Source: Thalassia testudinum
Taxonomy: Eukaryota; Streptophyta; Magnoliopsida; Alismatales; Hydrocharitaceae
Length of the DNA: 64,000 bases
Assembly (NCBI GenBank): GCA_037157565.1
Contig: JAZHRO010000003.1
Span: 72,914,501 to 72,978,500, forward strand
Direction of reading: 5' to 3'
Shown: positions 39,981-51,952 of the stretch, in pieces
How the letters are laid out: each line of letters opens with the position of its first letter
Numbering within the stretch: position 1 is the stretch's first letter
Translations under genes and position numbers: made by a program
Notes under the pieces: model-generated
What the model was told of the DNA's origin: nothing
Database searches by the model: none
The model's input: only the letters and a program-made list of their open reading frames with translations

Positions 39981-42152
39981 TTACAAATGGTGGTTCTCAA
40001 GCAAGTTTTGAAAGTAGAGATCTCAACATAATATAGTGCGCAAAAATGCTTGTCAAAAATAATTGATAAAATAATGAGACTTGAGTCTCGGTCGTTCATC
40101 TCTGGGAGGCATTTAGAAAATGTAGATTTGAATTTGTTCTAGCTCGCTCTACTTATTCGGAAATGCATGCCAGTTTACAATAACTCGTATTGATTCACGA
40201 CATGCTTACTTGCAAAAGAATACAAATTTTGCGCATGCAACTTTAATCACAAGGAAATATGGCAATCAGCTCATGGTGAATTTCACACGTAGACATAGAG
40301 ATATATAAAAGATGATTTCATTGATTGAATCATGGTGGCTACTGAGTGAAGCTCGCGGAAAGCTTGTACAGGAAAGCTTAAAAGCAATAACTTAGCTAAT
40401 AGAAAATGACTACATTCATGAATCTATGGGAGGGATTATGCATGCATCATTGGGGGAGAATATGGAACTACACTACTAAGCAATAATAAAGTGGGAAATC
40501 TACGAAGAACTATTCTACTTAGCTAATAGAAATAAGGGCATTCGAAGGTGGCTCTGATGGCTTTTGACTTAGTTGAGAGGAGGAGAGGAGGGTAATGGTG
40601 CTTATGCTGGCCCTTGGAGAGAGGTCGGAGATGATCTAGGCCTGGTGTGGAGGTGATGGAGATGCCATGGTGTGCTCGTGTAGATGGAGGTAGAGTAATG
40701 GAGGTGGAATGAGGCTAAAACTAGATGGAAGGCTAGATGGGTGCAAATGGCCACCTAAATGTCCTTTAAGTAGACCCAAGGGAGCCTCTCCAGAGAAGTG
40801 TGGAACTCTGTAGAGAGGCCTGTGGTGGGAGCTCATGGGAGAGTGAGAGAGAGGATTGATGGGTGGTTTTTAGATCCACATTTTGTGGATCTAAAAATTG
40901 AATGCATCTTGGTTTCTATTTTTAGCAACCAAGGCAACAACACATGGTAGAGAGTTCTAGAGAACTCTAGGTTAGGTATTTTCATGTAGATGGTGTGCAT
41001 GGGTAAAAACCTAGGTGGCTACGTTGATCAGGTTACGTTCTAGTGGGTTTAGGTCAAGATAGGTCTCAAATTAGGGTTGTAAACCCTAATTCATTAGGGT
41101 AAAATGCAATTAAACTTGATACAAGTTTAATTGGGTGTGTGAAAACCTAATTGAGAGTAAAAAAACTCAATTAAGTTAGGTCTAGGTCAATTGGACTCTC
41201 ACTGAGTCCAATTGGACAGTGTGTGCTGAGATCAAGGCTCAATTGGACTCAATGAGTCCAATTGAATAGGATGATGGAATTGACTAAGATCCAAGTCAAT
41301 TTGGTTTATTAAGGACCTAATTAGGTCTTTAGGGAGGTATAGAGGTAATGTACTAGGGTTAGGGCACCTTAATTTAGGTTCCTAGGGGGTTAGAATTGGG
41401 TTTAGGGACCTAGGAACTCAAGACTAAGGCTTGAATTCCAAAACTGGAATTGGAGAATAGTTCTGGACTTCCTAGAAAGTTATCAGACGTCTTATAATGG
41501 AAAATCAAAAGTCCAGACTTATTGTCTGGACGTCCAATCAAAGTCAGGAGGGATTCTGGGTTCTGTCTTGGGTATTCTACAGAAATTGGACGTCTGACCA
41601 AGTGTCTAGATGTCCAATAATGCTGTACAAGTGGGTTTTAGGTGTGTGGGTTGTTGCTTAGGGTTCAGGACATCCTGTAACTCATCTAGACATCCAGATA
41701 GAGGCTAGAAATAGGGTTTTAGGGCTTCCTAGGGTACAGTGACCTAATCTAAGGGTGGCTAAGGCTTGGGGAAGCTTCTACGTTGTCTTAGGGCTAGGAT
41801 GGATTTAAGCTCTTCGTAATTTACTACTTTATTTGTACTTAACAGAATAGTAAGCCTCAACCTCTTACATTATTGTCTACTACATCTTTTTCTATGTCTT
41901 CTACTCTAGCTCTACTGCAACTCTACCTTATGGTCTAGCTTCAGATCCAGTCTCAAATCCAACTCCTGAGCTTCTTATTTCCTACAATTTATATAATGCA
42001 CCTAATTAGTATATTATAGATTTATTCTATGCATAGCTATAGGAAGAATAGCAAAGATGCAAATAATGCTTATGCATGCATGAACTACCCTAACTTATGC
42101 CAAGTCCTAGCCTAATTTAGGTCAATTAAGAGCTATGATTGCTATGCAATCA
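39981..42152 (-). mobile_element. Solo LTR G in the Harbinger transposase
   Basis: 2172 bp between perfect 5-bp duplications GGTAT (39976-39980 and 42153-42157). The minus start TGATTGC-ATA-GCAATCA is a perfect terminal inverted repeat; the far end is TTACAAAT on plus, so one terminal base has drifted from TG. A degenerate U5 box TGCCTCCCAGAGATGAACG (minus, near 40112) gives the orientation and places it in the same LTR superfamily. Its sequence is otherwise unlike A-F. It has no internal region. Confidence 0.85.
41465..41705 (-). repeat. Cluster of GACGTC-type sites in LTR G
   Basis: The region contains GGACTTCC...AGACGTCT at 41465-41492 (matching the LTR E palindrome), GGACGTCC (41528), GGACGTCT (41588), TAGATGTCC (41608), GGACATCC (41668) and AGACATCC (41698). 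CCAGAC-TTATT-GTCTGG is an extra hairpin at about 41511. Six or seven RGACRTCY sites in 240 bp far exceeds the rest of the LTR. Confidence 0.55.
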
Positions 42153-42438
42153 GGTATGGAGCTTGGAATCTATTGGTGTTAGCAAAACCTATATCAACCA
42201 AGTACCTCTTACCCTGTGGTACACAAAATATGCCAAATTGTAAGGCCCAATTGAATATATGCATATCTACCGCTGAACCCTCAAAACCAGCTACAACATT
42301 GACGAACTCCATGTTGAAGTTCACAGCTGCTAGTGCATTCTGGCTTGTCCAACCTTTCCTGCATCGATATCTACCAGCCCGGTCGGTTGGTACAGTTGCA
42401 CGCACATGACAACAATCAATTGCTCTAACACAATCATT

Positions 42439-42521
42439 CTAGAAATAAGGATGTCATTTCGTTACATTGCTATCCATGAAGTGAATGAGTTATGAAGAGA
42501 AATTACACTGAAAATAGTTAC
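42439..42521 (-). other. Intron in the Harbinger transposase
   Basis: The donor GTAACT follows TTTTAAG and the acceptor TTTCTAG precedes AATGATTG. It joins YPYFK to NDCVRAID, the usual join in plant PIF/Harbinger genes. Length 83 bp. Confidence 0.65.
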
Positions 42522-43079
42522 CTTAAAATAGGGGTAATATTTCGAATTATCCCTTATGTCCTCATGTGTATGTGCATCAGCTCCAGGGGTTCCTAGGAAA
42601 AGCTTCCTCAATTTCAAGATTCCTCTCAACACATGATTAACGTATCAACTTACCGTCTCTCTAGAATGCTAAAATCACTCCATCAAACGGCGATTTAATC
42701 CTCCATAAGACATAATTGACAGGAAAATGGCTAGTTTCTCTCCAACCATTGTCTTCCTCATGTCCCTCAGGTTCATTCTACTCTTTAGATGATTAAAAAA
42801 ATCCACTAATGGCCTTTTTCTGATTCAAAACTCTTTTTTGGTTCTATTGTAGTGACCACCCAACATGTGGTGCACCCATGTGTGTCTTGACATGGGTGCA
42901 GTATTACGTGGAACTTGTTGTCGAACTGTAAGTTGGGTCATTACTAAGATGGGCACCACCATATCCACAAGAGCCATATCTTCTTCACTTCAGTGGTAAT
43001 CAGAATCTGAGCATGAGCTAGAGCTAATTGAGCTATCAGAGGTGGTAATTTCTGATTCTGAAATATCAGAGTTAGACAT

Positions 43080-43486
43080 ACCTGAAAAAGGGGACTTTGA
43101 GCATAAGTGATATGGACGGGTAGTGGGGGGAAGTTAAGAAGTTACCTGATTGCAATTATATGGGAGAGTTTAAAACTGCTACACTTCTTTGAAAACCAAT
43201 GAACAAGTACAATACAGAAAGGAAGGAAATGTTCAGTACAATTAGTTTGGTGATGTTTGTAGAGAAATGCGAATAATAAAATACTATAATGGATGAATGG
43301 TTGAAAAACTACTTAAGAACGATCTCTAGCCTGCTCATGAAGGCATTGAGGTTACCAATGACATTTCTAAAAAATTCAATGATTTTGTCTCCTCCTAAAA
43401 TATTGGGCTAGTTTAACTATATTTGCACCTGAGATTGTAGGAACTCTCCCTGTGACAATTGGAAGGCACTGAGCAATCTTGTCAGC
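43080..43486 (-). other. Upstream flank of the Harbinger transposase
   Basis: The minus strand from 43486 reads ADKIAQCLPIVTGRVPTISG and KLAQYFRRRQNH before a stop. This could be the end of an upstream ORF (Harbinger elements often carry a Myb/SANT ORF), but I do not recognise the fragment. The left part of the flank is non-coding. LTR A2 inserts at 43487. Confidence 0.3.
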
Positions 43487-46085
43487 TGATGGGAACACCA
43501 TCATGAGTCATAACTAGCTCAATTCTGCCTAATAATGTTGATAGAAGCTCCTACATAACCATCAGAGGGTCATATAAGAATAATGTTCTATTTTGAGAAG
43601 ATAAGAAACTAGAGTTATTTATGCAATTTTACAACATTTCCCAACTAGAGAATAACCACAAAATATTTTAGGGGTTTATTAAATGTCATATGGTCATTAA
43701 TATCTAGTAAGTGGGTCCATGTAGAACGAAACAGGTTTTCACGCATTTCAAGAATTAATAGACATCTGAAACCATAAAAATAAACTCATTTAATTAACTG
43801 AGGTTTTGTTAGGATGAAATTCACCTAAATCCTCTAAAATTCATGTAAAAATATTTTATAGGATTTGGTATCTTTGATTTGACTATCAGAACCTATTTTG
43901 ACCTGAAACAGAATCATGGACAAAAAGTTGCCCTAATTTGGGCTTCTAAGCAAAGTACCTAGTCAAACATGGTCAAAACCTAAATCCGATTTCACCATTA
44001 AATTCTTTGGGTCCAAATTAGGTTTGTACCAAAACTTGAGTCCAATCTGAAATTATTTCGACCTAGTTTGAATTTTGGTCAAAGTCTAACTCTTATTCTC
44101 TCAAATAGCCCCTCAACTTTCAAAACCTTAACAAAAATGCCCCCTAACTTCTTCATCTTCTTTGCGAAAAAGTCCTTGCTACCATTGGAGGTCAATTGAC
44201 CTCCAGGGGAGCTTTGACAAAGCAGAATCCTACTTAAACTTCAATCAAATCGCACCAAACTTGGCCAGATTTATGTTCACACCTAGGGAAACCTATTGGG
44301 ATCAATCTCGACACCTAACTCCCTCTGATTCGTGTGTGCGAACCCACGAAATTGGTAGGGTTCTTCTTGGATCCTAAGCAAGCTATGAAGCTTATTTCCT
44401 ATTCTCCAAGCTCTCCTAAGCCCTATAAAAGACCCCCAAGACATCCTCACCTCCTTAGTAAGCTTTTGAGCCAAAATCCCTCTTCTTTTCCTACCTCTGG
44501 CTCGCTGCAATCTTGACTCCGGTGACCTACCTCCTTAGCCCTCTTCGCCAGTCACCAAATACCATAGGCAGCTGGTTCTACTTCATTGTCATCTTCCACG
44601 TCTCACCATACCTGTGAGACGTCTCCTAACCCTGTCTTCATTATCATCTACCTCATCGGAGTCTTCACCTTCTTCGACGTCGGCTCATCATGGCCGATGC
44701 CTCCTCTGCCCCTTGTTGTCCATTAGCAAGCCTAATCAACTCTACCCCATCTACGTATCATCACCATGCTACTACAACTCCGCTTCGACCATAGACTCGC
44801 CGGCACGTCCTTCGTCTTCCACCTCGTCGGTGTACCTTCGACAAGATCACACGGCTACGACACTCCACCAAATCGACCACTGCCACTGCCAAAAGCTTCG
44901 CCTCATCCATGAAAATAAAGCCCCTCAAGAATTTTTGGAGATTTCTCACCCTATCCTTCCACCGAACACAACCACCTCCACCATCATTTTTCCCTCTCAA
45001 CTGCCATCTCCGACCCCTTCCATGGCACGCCAATGCCATCACCACCTTTACTGCATTCATGCGCTTCTCCTAAATGTTTCTGACAAGGCCACAAGGCTGT
45101 GTTTTCCATTTCAGGTATGATGCTGATCCCGCCATTACTAAAGTTGCTTCAAGCAAGCTCGAGGCATGTTCTTCTGACATGTGCTCCAGGTCTTCATCCC
45201 TGGTGAAGCAAATTCACCTAAGGAATGTTCCCAGCTGGTCAATTGGGGCCGTTAACCGCTACAAGGATGCCAATTGAACGGGAGCTGCTACTGCTGTCGC
45301 ACAAGAGCAAGACTAGGACTTTAGTCCCACATCATAGGATTTGGAGCGATTGGCAGTGCATATAGCCTTTTGTGCTGAGGGATTACCGCCTCAAGCATAC
45401 TGACAGTAAGGTCCCCGGACACTGCTCACCTAACCTAACCTGACCTATGCCTGCTCACTCCTCGACTACTGCCCACTACCGATAGCCCTAGAATCGATAT
45501 TTCTCATACCTGAGTACCCGATTGGATACTCAATTATCTGAGAGAGAAGAGGAGGAAATTATCAGTGGGGGAGGGGGGGTTTTGCTCTTTAGAGAGGAAA
45601 CCCAACACTTAGCCACTGTGAATATTGGGAAGCCCCTTGTTCATGAAGAAGAGAAAAAAGAGAAGAGGGATTGAAAATGAAGAGAAGGGCACCATAGCAA
45701 GGCTTAACTTATGTCATCTGATATTCTGATCAATCATCTGGTATCTCTGATATTGTGCACTGTGGCTATAGTGTTTACTTAGATTACATGGAATATTTGA
45801 TTGATAAACACAATGCATTTATTTGAAATAATTGTAAAGGGTAATTGGTGATTTAAATCACCATTTTACCCCATTCTTTTTGCACCTTGACATTGATTTC
45901 TATATATATATCATTCTTACCAGTTCATATTTGTGGTGATATTGTGATCTTTGAGATTAATTGCAACACTTGCTCCCTATGTTCGATCTTGGATTTCATT
46001 TGAGTTATAAATTTTATTTGTTGTCGAGCGATTTTGACTATACTGCAACGTAACGTTTTTAAACATTGATTTCACGCGGTAAACA
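43487..46085 (+). mobile_element. LTR A2 (5' LTR of element A2)
   Basis: 2599 bp, TGATGGGAACACCATCATGA to ...GCGGTAAACA. Homologous to A1 and the solo A throughout. Its left flank TCAGC is not a polypurine tract, and the right side has a primer site, so this is a 5' LTR. TATA is at 44424-44430, USE plus TATA at 45324-45367, and the U5 box TCCCTATGTTCGATC at 45974. The 168-residue ORF at 44614-45120 is not conserved in the other A LTRs. Confidence 0.85.
45324..45367 (+). promoter_or_regulatory. snRNA-type USE box plus TATA in LTR A2
   Basis: GTCCCACATCA (45324-45334), exactly 26 nt, then TATAGCC (45361). One base off the USE consensus. Equal spacing to A1. Confidence 0.6.
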
Positions 46086-46088
46086 TTT

Positions 46089-46106
46089 TGGCACCATTGC
46101 CAAGGA
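46089..46106 (+). promoter_or_regulatory. Primer binding site of element A2
   Basis: TGGCACCATTGCCAAGGA, 3 nt after the LTR. Four G-to-A differences from the tRNA-Asp complement or nearby, in line with deamination decay. Confidence 0.8.
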
Positions 46107-47221
46107 GCAATGCGCAATTTGATCTCTCTGATTACAATTTCCAATCTAGTAGTAACTTGCCTTATCTCTTTGGTTGTGATCTGTGTAGGGATTCATTGGA
46201 GGAAGACCAGCCGCACATCAAGCACTCCAGGGGTAGGTAATCTAATCTTCTTTTCCATTAAAGCCCTTGATTATGAGAAAAGCCAAAAAAGGGAGAAATC
46301 AATTAGGATCAACTTGCATTTTTGACTTAGAATCTATCATCACAAGTTACCTGATTTGATTTATTTCTAGAAAAAACCCTAATCTTGATTTCTGTACCTA
46401 TTTAGGGTTTAACGTATCTAGGGCTACTCACCTTCTTGATAGAGCCCTAGGTACCAAATTTAGACAAAAATTGATTGGACCAATTAGAGAAAAAATTAGG
46501 GTTTCCACTTTAAGGTTGAGGATCACACTTACCTGAAAAAAGGAATCTACTTCCCCAAACTGTGTGTTTCCTAAAGCCTTGATTGAATTTACCTAATCCA
46601 GCAAACCCTAAAAGAAAGCTCTAAACATCTACTTGATGTCAAAAATAGGGACCTAATAATTGCAAGGACAAATAAGGTGAAGTTGACCCACATTTTAGGG
46701 ACAACCAAACATCAAATTAGGTCACCATTCACAACTTCACTCTAAAGTTCAAGTGGAATCCTAAGCACCTCATCTAAAATTAAAATTGATAGACTTAAGA
46801 GGTCAAGTTATCCATTCTGGTCTACCTGGATCCACGGTGAGAAGGAAGGTCGGGTGGGGGAAACCCTATAACTTGTGGGAATGCTCTACCATGTAGGGGT
46901 CTTTGCGGGACTCTCCCTGGCTACCCAAGTAATTCTTAGGTGGACGACTTCATGATCTAGAGATATCATCCTCCTCGAACCTCTATTCTCATCCAAAAAT
47001 CTTTGGGTGTCTTGATTGGGTCCATCACACCTTCTGTCCCTCATCTATTCCATCGGTGTATGTACGGGAGGAGGTGCTTATGACAACCCTTGAGGCCTCC
47101 ACTATTTTTCCACTCTCGTCGAGCCCAAGCCTCGACTTCCTTGTTTGTTTGTGCAACTAACCGATCACATCGACATCTCTTCCAACTCCTCCACTTCTAA
47201 GCCCGAATCTCTAGCCACACC
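46107..47221 (+). promoter_or_regulatory. Leader of element A2
   Basis: About 1.1 kb before gag. A short ORF at 46110-46325 begins 3 nt after the primer site (MRNLISLITISNLVVTCLIS, hydrophobic); it may be chance. Nothing else recognisable. Confidence 0.5.
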
Positions 47222-48830
47222 ATGGATCATCTAGAACAACCTAACTTTGAACCACAACAATTCTTTGATTTTAGAGATCGGATCAATGCCAACATTAACC
47301 TACCACCATGTCCTCAAATGCGATATCACTACAATCCCACTGCAGTGGAGATCGAACCTCGAATCAACATTCTTGCAGGAGGAGACGAGGTGGAGCTCAA
47401 GCCTAGTATGCTTCACATGAGCTCAAAATTTCATGGCTTGAACTCCGAGGATTGTTTCCAACACATCAAAAATCTGGAAAATTTGGCCCACACATTCGAG
47501 GCTGACTTGCAAAATCAAGATGATCTACTCTTGAAAATCTTCTCCTTCTCTCAAGCAGGCAAATCAACCAATTGGTTTCAGACATGCCCTCACCAAATCA
47601 ACACATTGGAAGAACTTCAGACAGCTTTCTTACAAAAATTCTATCCCATTGGCTGAACTAATGCAATGTGGCACCAAATCACGAACTTCTCACAAGGAGC
47701 AGGAGAATCTTTACATGAGGCATGGGATCATTTTCTGGATCTAATGAGCAAATGCCCCAATCATGAAGTCCCAAAGTGGGAACAAGTCCAATCCTTTTAC
47801 CACGGGCTTCGTGACGACATCAAGCTTTTTGTCAATGCAACCTGTGGTTGCAGCATCATGGGTTATCATGAAGATAAGATTTAGGGAATTCTCAAAAATA
47901 TGTCCGAGAACTCCATAAACAATGAGTCATTGGGTGCATACGACAGACATCCACCTACGCACTGACAAATAATCGAGGGGTACATGAGACCCGAGGACTT
48001 TCTGCATCCATTGACATGGAGTTGGTAGCTAGTAAATTGGATAAGATCTCTATCATTGAGAAAAAGGTGGACGACATCACTTGACATCTACACAAGACCA
48101 CCACTACACTGCAAAACCCATACATACACCTGCCTCAGGTCAATAGGTTGCACACAACATCTACCACTCTGAAGGGATCGATGCCTATCCACCTCCATCT
48201 GATTTCGATCTTGGAGGAAACTCTGAGCTAGCCTAGCACAGTTGGGGGAACTTTGAACCCTTGTATTCTGATTTTCCTGGAGTTCCTCAAACCTTTGACG
48301 ATCTCCACACCATCCAAAACAATCCTTTCTCTAATACCTACAACCCTGGATGGCGTAATCATCCCAACTTTGCATGGTCGGGAAATAACCCAAATCCGAG
48401 ATCCCAATTCCAACCCCGACTGCAAAACCCACGATCATATCAGCCCACTCAACCAAGGCCCAATCAAAGTTTCCTATCTGGCCTACCCAAGGAGGACTAG
48501 AAATCCCTGATTCTTCAGACCATGGTAGATATATAGAAACAACACAAAGAAGAGATCTTTGAACTACAAAATCAATTAGCCCAGCAGGCAACTGCTCTCC
48601 AGCCTGGTGCACTTCCCTCTCAGCCTCTTCCAAACCCAAATAGCGTGTCAAACCGAAGGTGCATTATAAACCCAAATCAGGGCCAAGCACACTTTGTTTA
48701 TTAGGCCCCTTCTGCTCCATCACCTAATGGGATGCACACTTCAACTTCATTCTTTGGATTTCAGTAGCAGACACCTATTTTGGCTAACCCAAACCAGAAT
48801 TAGGAAGGATTAAACTCCGTCATCACCCGT
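47222..48830 (+). pseudogene. Gag of element A2
   Basis: ATG at 47222 in CACCATGG context. The product shows LKPSMLHMSSKFHGLNSEDC, LLKIFSFSQAGKSTNWFQTC and LEELQTAFLQKFYPIG (stop at 47654-47656). It continues at 47666 with FSQGAGESLHEAWDHFLDLM and VQSFYHGL (stop at 47882). This is the Athila/Tat capsid pattern. The rest (47885-48830) is Pro/Asn/Gln-rich with frame breaks; no zinc knuckle was found by eye. Dead, but at least the first half is well preserved. Confidence 0.75.
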
Positions 48831-48902
48831 AGTGGCTAAAAAAAGCAAGACCTACCATTTCCTAGCCACAACAAGCTTCATACTATAAGCCCTAACCCTA
48901 GA

Positions 48903-49157
48903 TTGGTCATCCAGGACATCTGTATCCCTGATAATGATCCTGAGCCAATTCTAGAGGAACCGACTGAGGTTCCATTTCCCGAGGCTTTGACTAAGGGAAT
49001 GAGGAAGCCCAAAATTGTGGCACTTGAGGAGGACCTGGTCAAGCTCCTTGAGCAGGTCCAAATAAAGATCCCCTTAATTGATGCAATATGTCATGTATCG
49101 GCCTATGCACGATTCCTGAAAGATGTATGTATACCTATATGTAAGCCTCGTAGCAAG
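48903..49157 (+). pseudogene. Gag-protease linker of A2, cut by LTR C
   Basis: Shows EPTEVPFPEALTKGMRKPKI and KIPLIDAICHVSAYARFLKD, equivalent to PLLEAIRQIPSYARFLKDLC in E-auto. It runs into LTR C at 49158, so protease and pol of A2 are missing from the window or displaced beyond it. Confidence 0.7.
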
Positions 49158-50730
49158 TGATAAACACACATGAGTTCATAATAAAATGCTTATTTATGAT
49201 ATTTCCCAAGTTTAGCATTGTATACCATGTTATAAATGTTGCATAACATCCATCGCATGGCATTTAGGATAGTTGTATATTATGTACATTAATTCCATCA
49301 TTTTACGTGGTCGAGAGGTAGGGTGACATCTTGATGGGCTTCGAACGAAGAATCCGACCATACAGATGGATTCAGAGTGACGATCACAGTCCGTCATCAT
49401 AAGAATCACCCCGATCAGAGTTTCGTAGTACCCTAAATAAGAAGAAGAAGATGGACAGCCCAGATGGCACCACGTGGTGCCATCCAGGCCGACCTACCTA
49501 AGCCGACACATCCTCAAGCCCACCACATGGAGGGATCTCAGCCATTGGATCTCAATCGAATGACTGAGGGTGGCTTGGATCGAGCGTTTGCAATGCTCTA
49601 CACTTGTCCAAGAGCGCACCTTGGCCAAATGGTGAGATGCCCTCTCTGTAGACACATGACGCTGGTCCGAGACCTGCAGTGCTGCCCTTCGTTGATTGGA
49701 CACACGTCCATACAGCAGTAGCAGTAGAGCAATGCCAGCACGCACCAACAGCACATTCACGCTTGCCAACGTGCACACCAATAGGGCCTCTAAGCACATG
49801 AGGCTGGATAGCGCAGCTCTCATGGGCAGGCACGTGCTCAGTTGGTGTCAGTCTTCAACAACAGCTTGGGAGACATTCAGCGATGCTTACAGCCGTTACT
49901 AATTATTCGCACGCTAGCAAGGCTAGATATGGGCATGAACGGGCGTGAGCTGCCTACAGTGACACTTACAACGACGACTTGGAGATCACTAATGGTCCTA
50001 TGCCTATTTTAGCCTCTTTTCGTCCACTATAAAAGAACCAACACCCCCTCCCTTCCAAGCCATCTCTACCTACCCTACTCCCTCCTACTCCCAAGCTCTA
50101 CCAAGCCTACCAATGCTCTATTAGAGCTTACTCTCAAGTTCCCAAGGTGCCTATTAGTGTAACGGAACTCTGCCCCAGCAAATACTCCTCTAGCTTCCCA
50201 TCCCCATTCACAGGTCGCCTTGGAGCCATCCTCCCACCTCTATTCCGGTAGCAGATAATCTTCGCCTTCTTACCTCCATTCTAGAGCTACGCTGAAGATT
50301 TTCTCTACTCTACGTCCTCTTGCTACTTACCTCCATCGCCCTACTTCCCAACTCCTTCCTCTAAGCATTCTCCAGCCGGCGTCGTCTCACCGAATAGCCC
50401 CTTCGGGAGATTTCCTCTCACTTCCCTATCCTTTCATGTTTTCTAGATTATTGTAATTGACATTCATGCAATATATCATATTGGATTCTATATCTCTCTT
50501 GTGATTGATTATCATTTTACTTCAAAAACAAAAAAAATAGCAAAACCCTAAAACACCAAAAAGAAACAAATCGAAGTGTAGTTTTCATACAAAGTAAACA
50601 TCGCCATCCTGTGTTCGATCTGAGACTCCCTTAGAGTTTCGGTATAAATTATATTTGATCACGAGTTTTGCAACTATGATGATAGGTTACTTGTAACCCT
50701 GATTTCAGACACGTGAAACCCATTTGATCA
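49158..50730 (+). mobile_element. LTR C
   Basis: TGATAAACAC to ...CATTTGATCA, 1573 bp, followed by a primer site, so a 5' LTR. TATAAAA is at 50028-50034 in CCACTATAAAAGAACCAACA. The U5 box is at 50606. The stretch 49330-49480 is related to the start of LTR F. Matches the fragment at 8454-8849. Confidence 0.78.
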
Positions 50731-50733
50731 TTT

Positions 50734-50751
50734 TGTTGCCATTGTCGAGGA
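50734..50751 (+). promoter_or_regulatory. Primer binding site of element C
   Basis: TGTTGCCATTGTCGAGGA; four of five differences from the tRNA-Asp complement are C-to-T or G-to-A. Confidence 0.65.
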
Positions 50752-51942
50752 GGCAACAGAATTTACTTTATTGTCTTCTATGGTTCTTTGCATTTACATA
50801 GCACTAACCCTGCTTGTCTTTGATCTACTACCTCGCAGGTACCCTAGCATGGAGATCCAAGTGCATCAGATCAGAGTAAAGTGCAGGTAGAGTGCTTTGT
50901 AAGTGTCCCCCACATTCCCCCCCACTAGTTCATTATGCTACAATCATAACCAAGACCTAATCTACTTAGGTGTTTGCATAAACCCTAGGATAGACTTTGC
51001 TTGTCTTGTTTTCCACCTTCACCCATCTCACACACATTTTATAAAAAAAAAGAACAAAAAGATACTTTCTGTGGGACGAATCAATTTATACACTTTATAC
51101 ACCCACATCAGAGGCACATAACCTTACTTGATTTTCATCTACTCAATCGGGATTCCGACCAGTGGACCCTATACACAAATTCAACACATAAAAGAGTAGA
51201 AATCATATTAGGTTAACCACCTTTTTGTGTGCCTTAGTTGGTGGTGCATTTGAGCAGATTGATTGAATTGTTTGGGCCGCACCAACTAATCTAAAAGAGG
51301 TTCATTTTGTAGCTACCCTGTAGGATTCAATAACTAGGTCAACCTAGGCACTCCATATTTTTCTTGATTTCTAAAGGAAAATACTTGAACACGTGCTTTT
51401 AAAAAACAAACTTGGATTGCCTCACAAAACTTGGTTGAAAATAAGTAATATTTGAATCCTAAAAGCTATTAAGCAAGATTCAAACTCTAAAACTCACCAC
51501 ATCATTAATAATCTTGCTTGAAAACCTCTTGGTTGTTCACATTCACACATTCTCAAACAAATTATTAAGGGCACAACCCAGTAAGGGCCCATCACATTCC
51601 AGAAGCACCGTTGTCCCAAGCCTAACTAAAATTGTGTAGATGATGGCCCTAAAGACTAGTTCGCTCTATGGGATCCATATTGAGATTATTCACGATTAAC
51701 CTACTTATACTAGTCAATCAGATGTCCAGCTAGGGGAGTAGTGTCAAACGACTACAGTTGGGAGGTAAACTAGGAACTGGAGGTGCAAGCCAAAGGAAGA
51801 ACCTTCTCCCCAATCCCTCCTTTCAACTGGTTGGATTGCATGGACAAAAGTAGAGTAAATCATCCATAATCTTAGGACGGATTCTAAGAGTCTGTAGAGC
51901 CTTAGGCTACCCAACCTAATGAGAAGCTTGCTTTTTTGTGCT
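50752..51942 (+). mobile_element. Short internal region between LTR C and LTR B
   Basis: 1.2 kb without gag or pol. Part (51440-51600) resembles the F leader. It ends in GCAGGGGGTA (51943-51952) before LTR B. Small ORFs at 50903-51216 show no known domain. A 5' LTR C, C/F-like leader and 3' LTR B do not belong to one normal element, so this is a deletion or recombination product. Confidence 0.5.
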
Positions 51943-51952
51943 GCAGGGGGTA

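Larger units (their letters stand above)
39587..43079 (-). pseudogene. PIF/Harbinger DDE transposase, interrupted
   Basis: Minus strand from ATG 43079: a Ser/Asp-rich N-terminus, HTWVHHMLGG, KLAIFL, then a small GT-AG intron (42521-42439) after YYPYFK. DCVRAID (first Asp) follows, then VPTDRAGRYRCRKGW, LAAVNFNMEFVNVVAGFEGS with the second Asp in SAVD, VPQGKRYLVDIGFANTN and QAPY. Solo LTR G splits the gene here. The gene resumes with SYHLNEYRGRVYQNVKEIYN, LRIVVEHMFGALKLHF (third acidic residue) and ACIINNFLRRY. Several in-frame stops and the 2.2-kb insert make it dead. The family cuts and pastes DNA together with a Myb-like partner. Confidence 0.85.

Noticed and set aside
44614..45120. 168-residue ORF in LTR A2
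   Set aside because: No equivalent ORF in LTR A1 or the solo LTR A; Ser/Pro/His-rich composition only.
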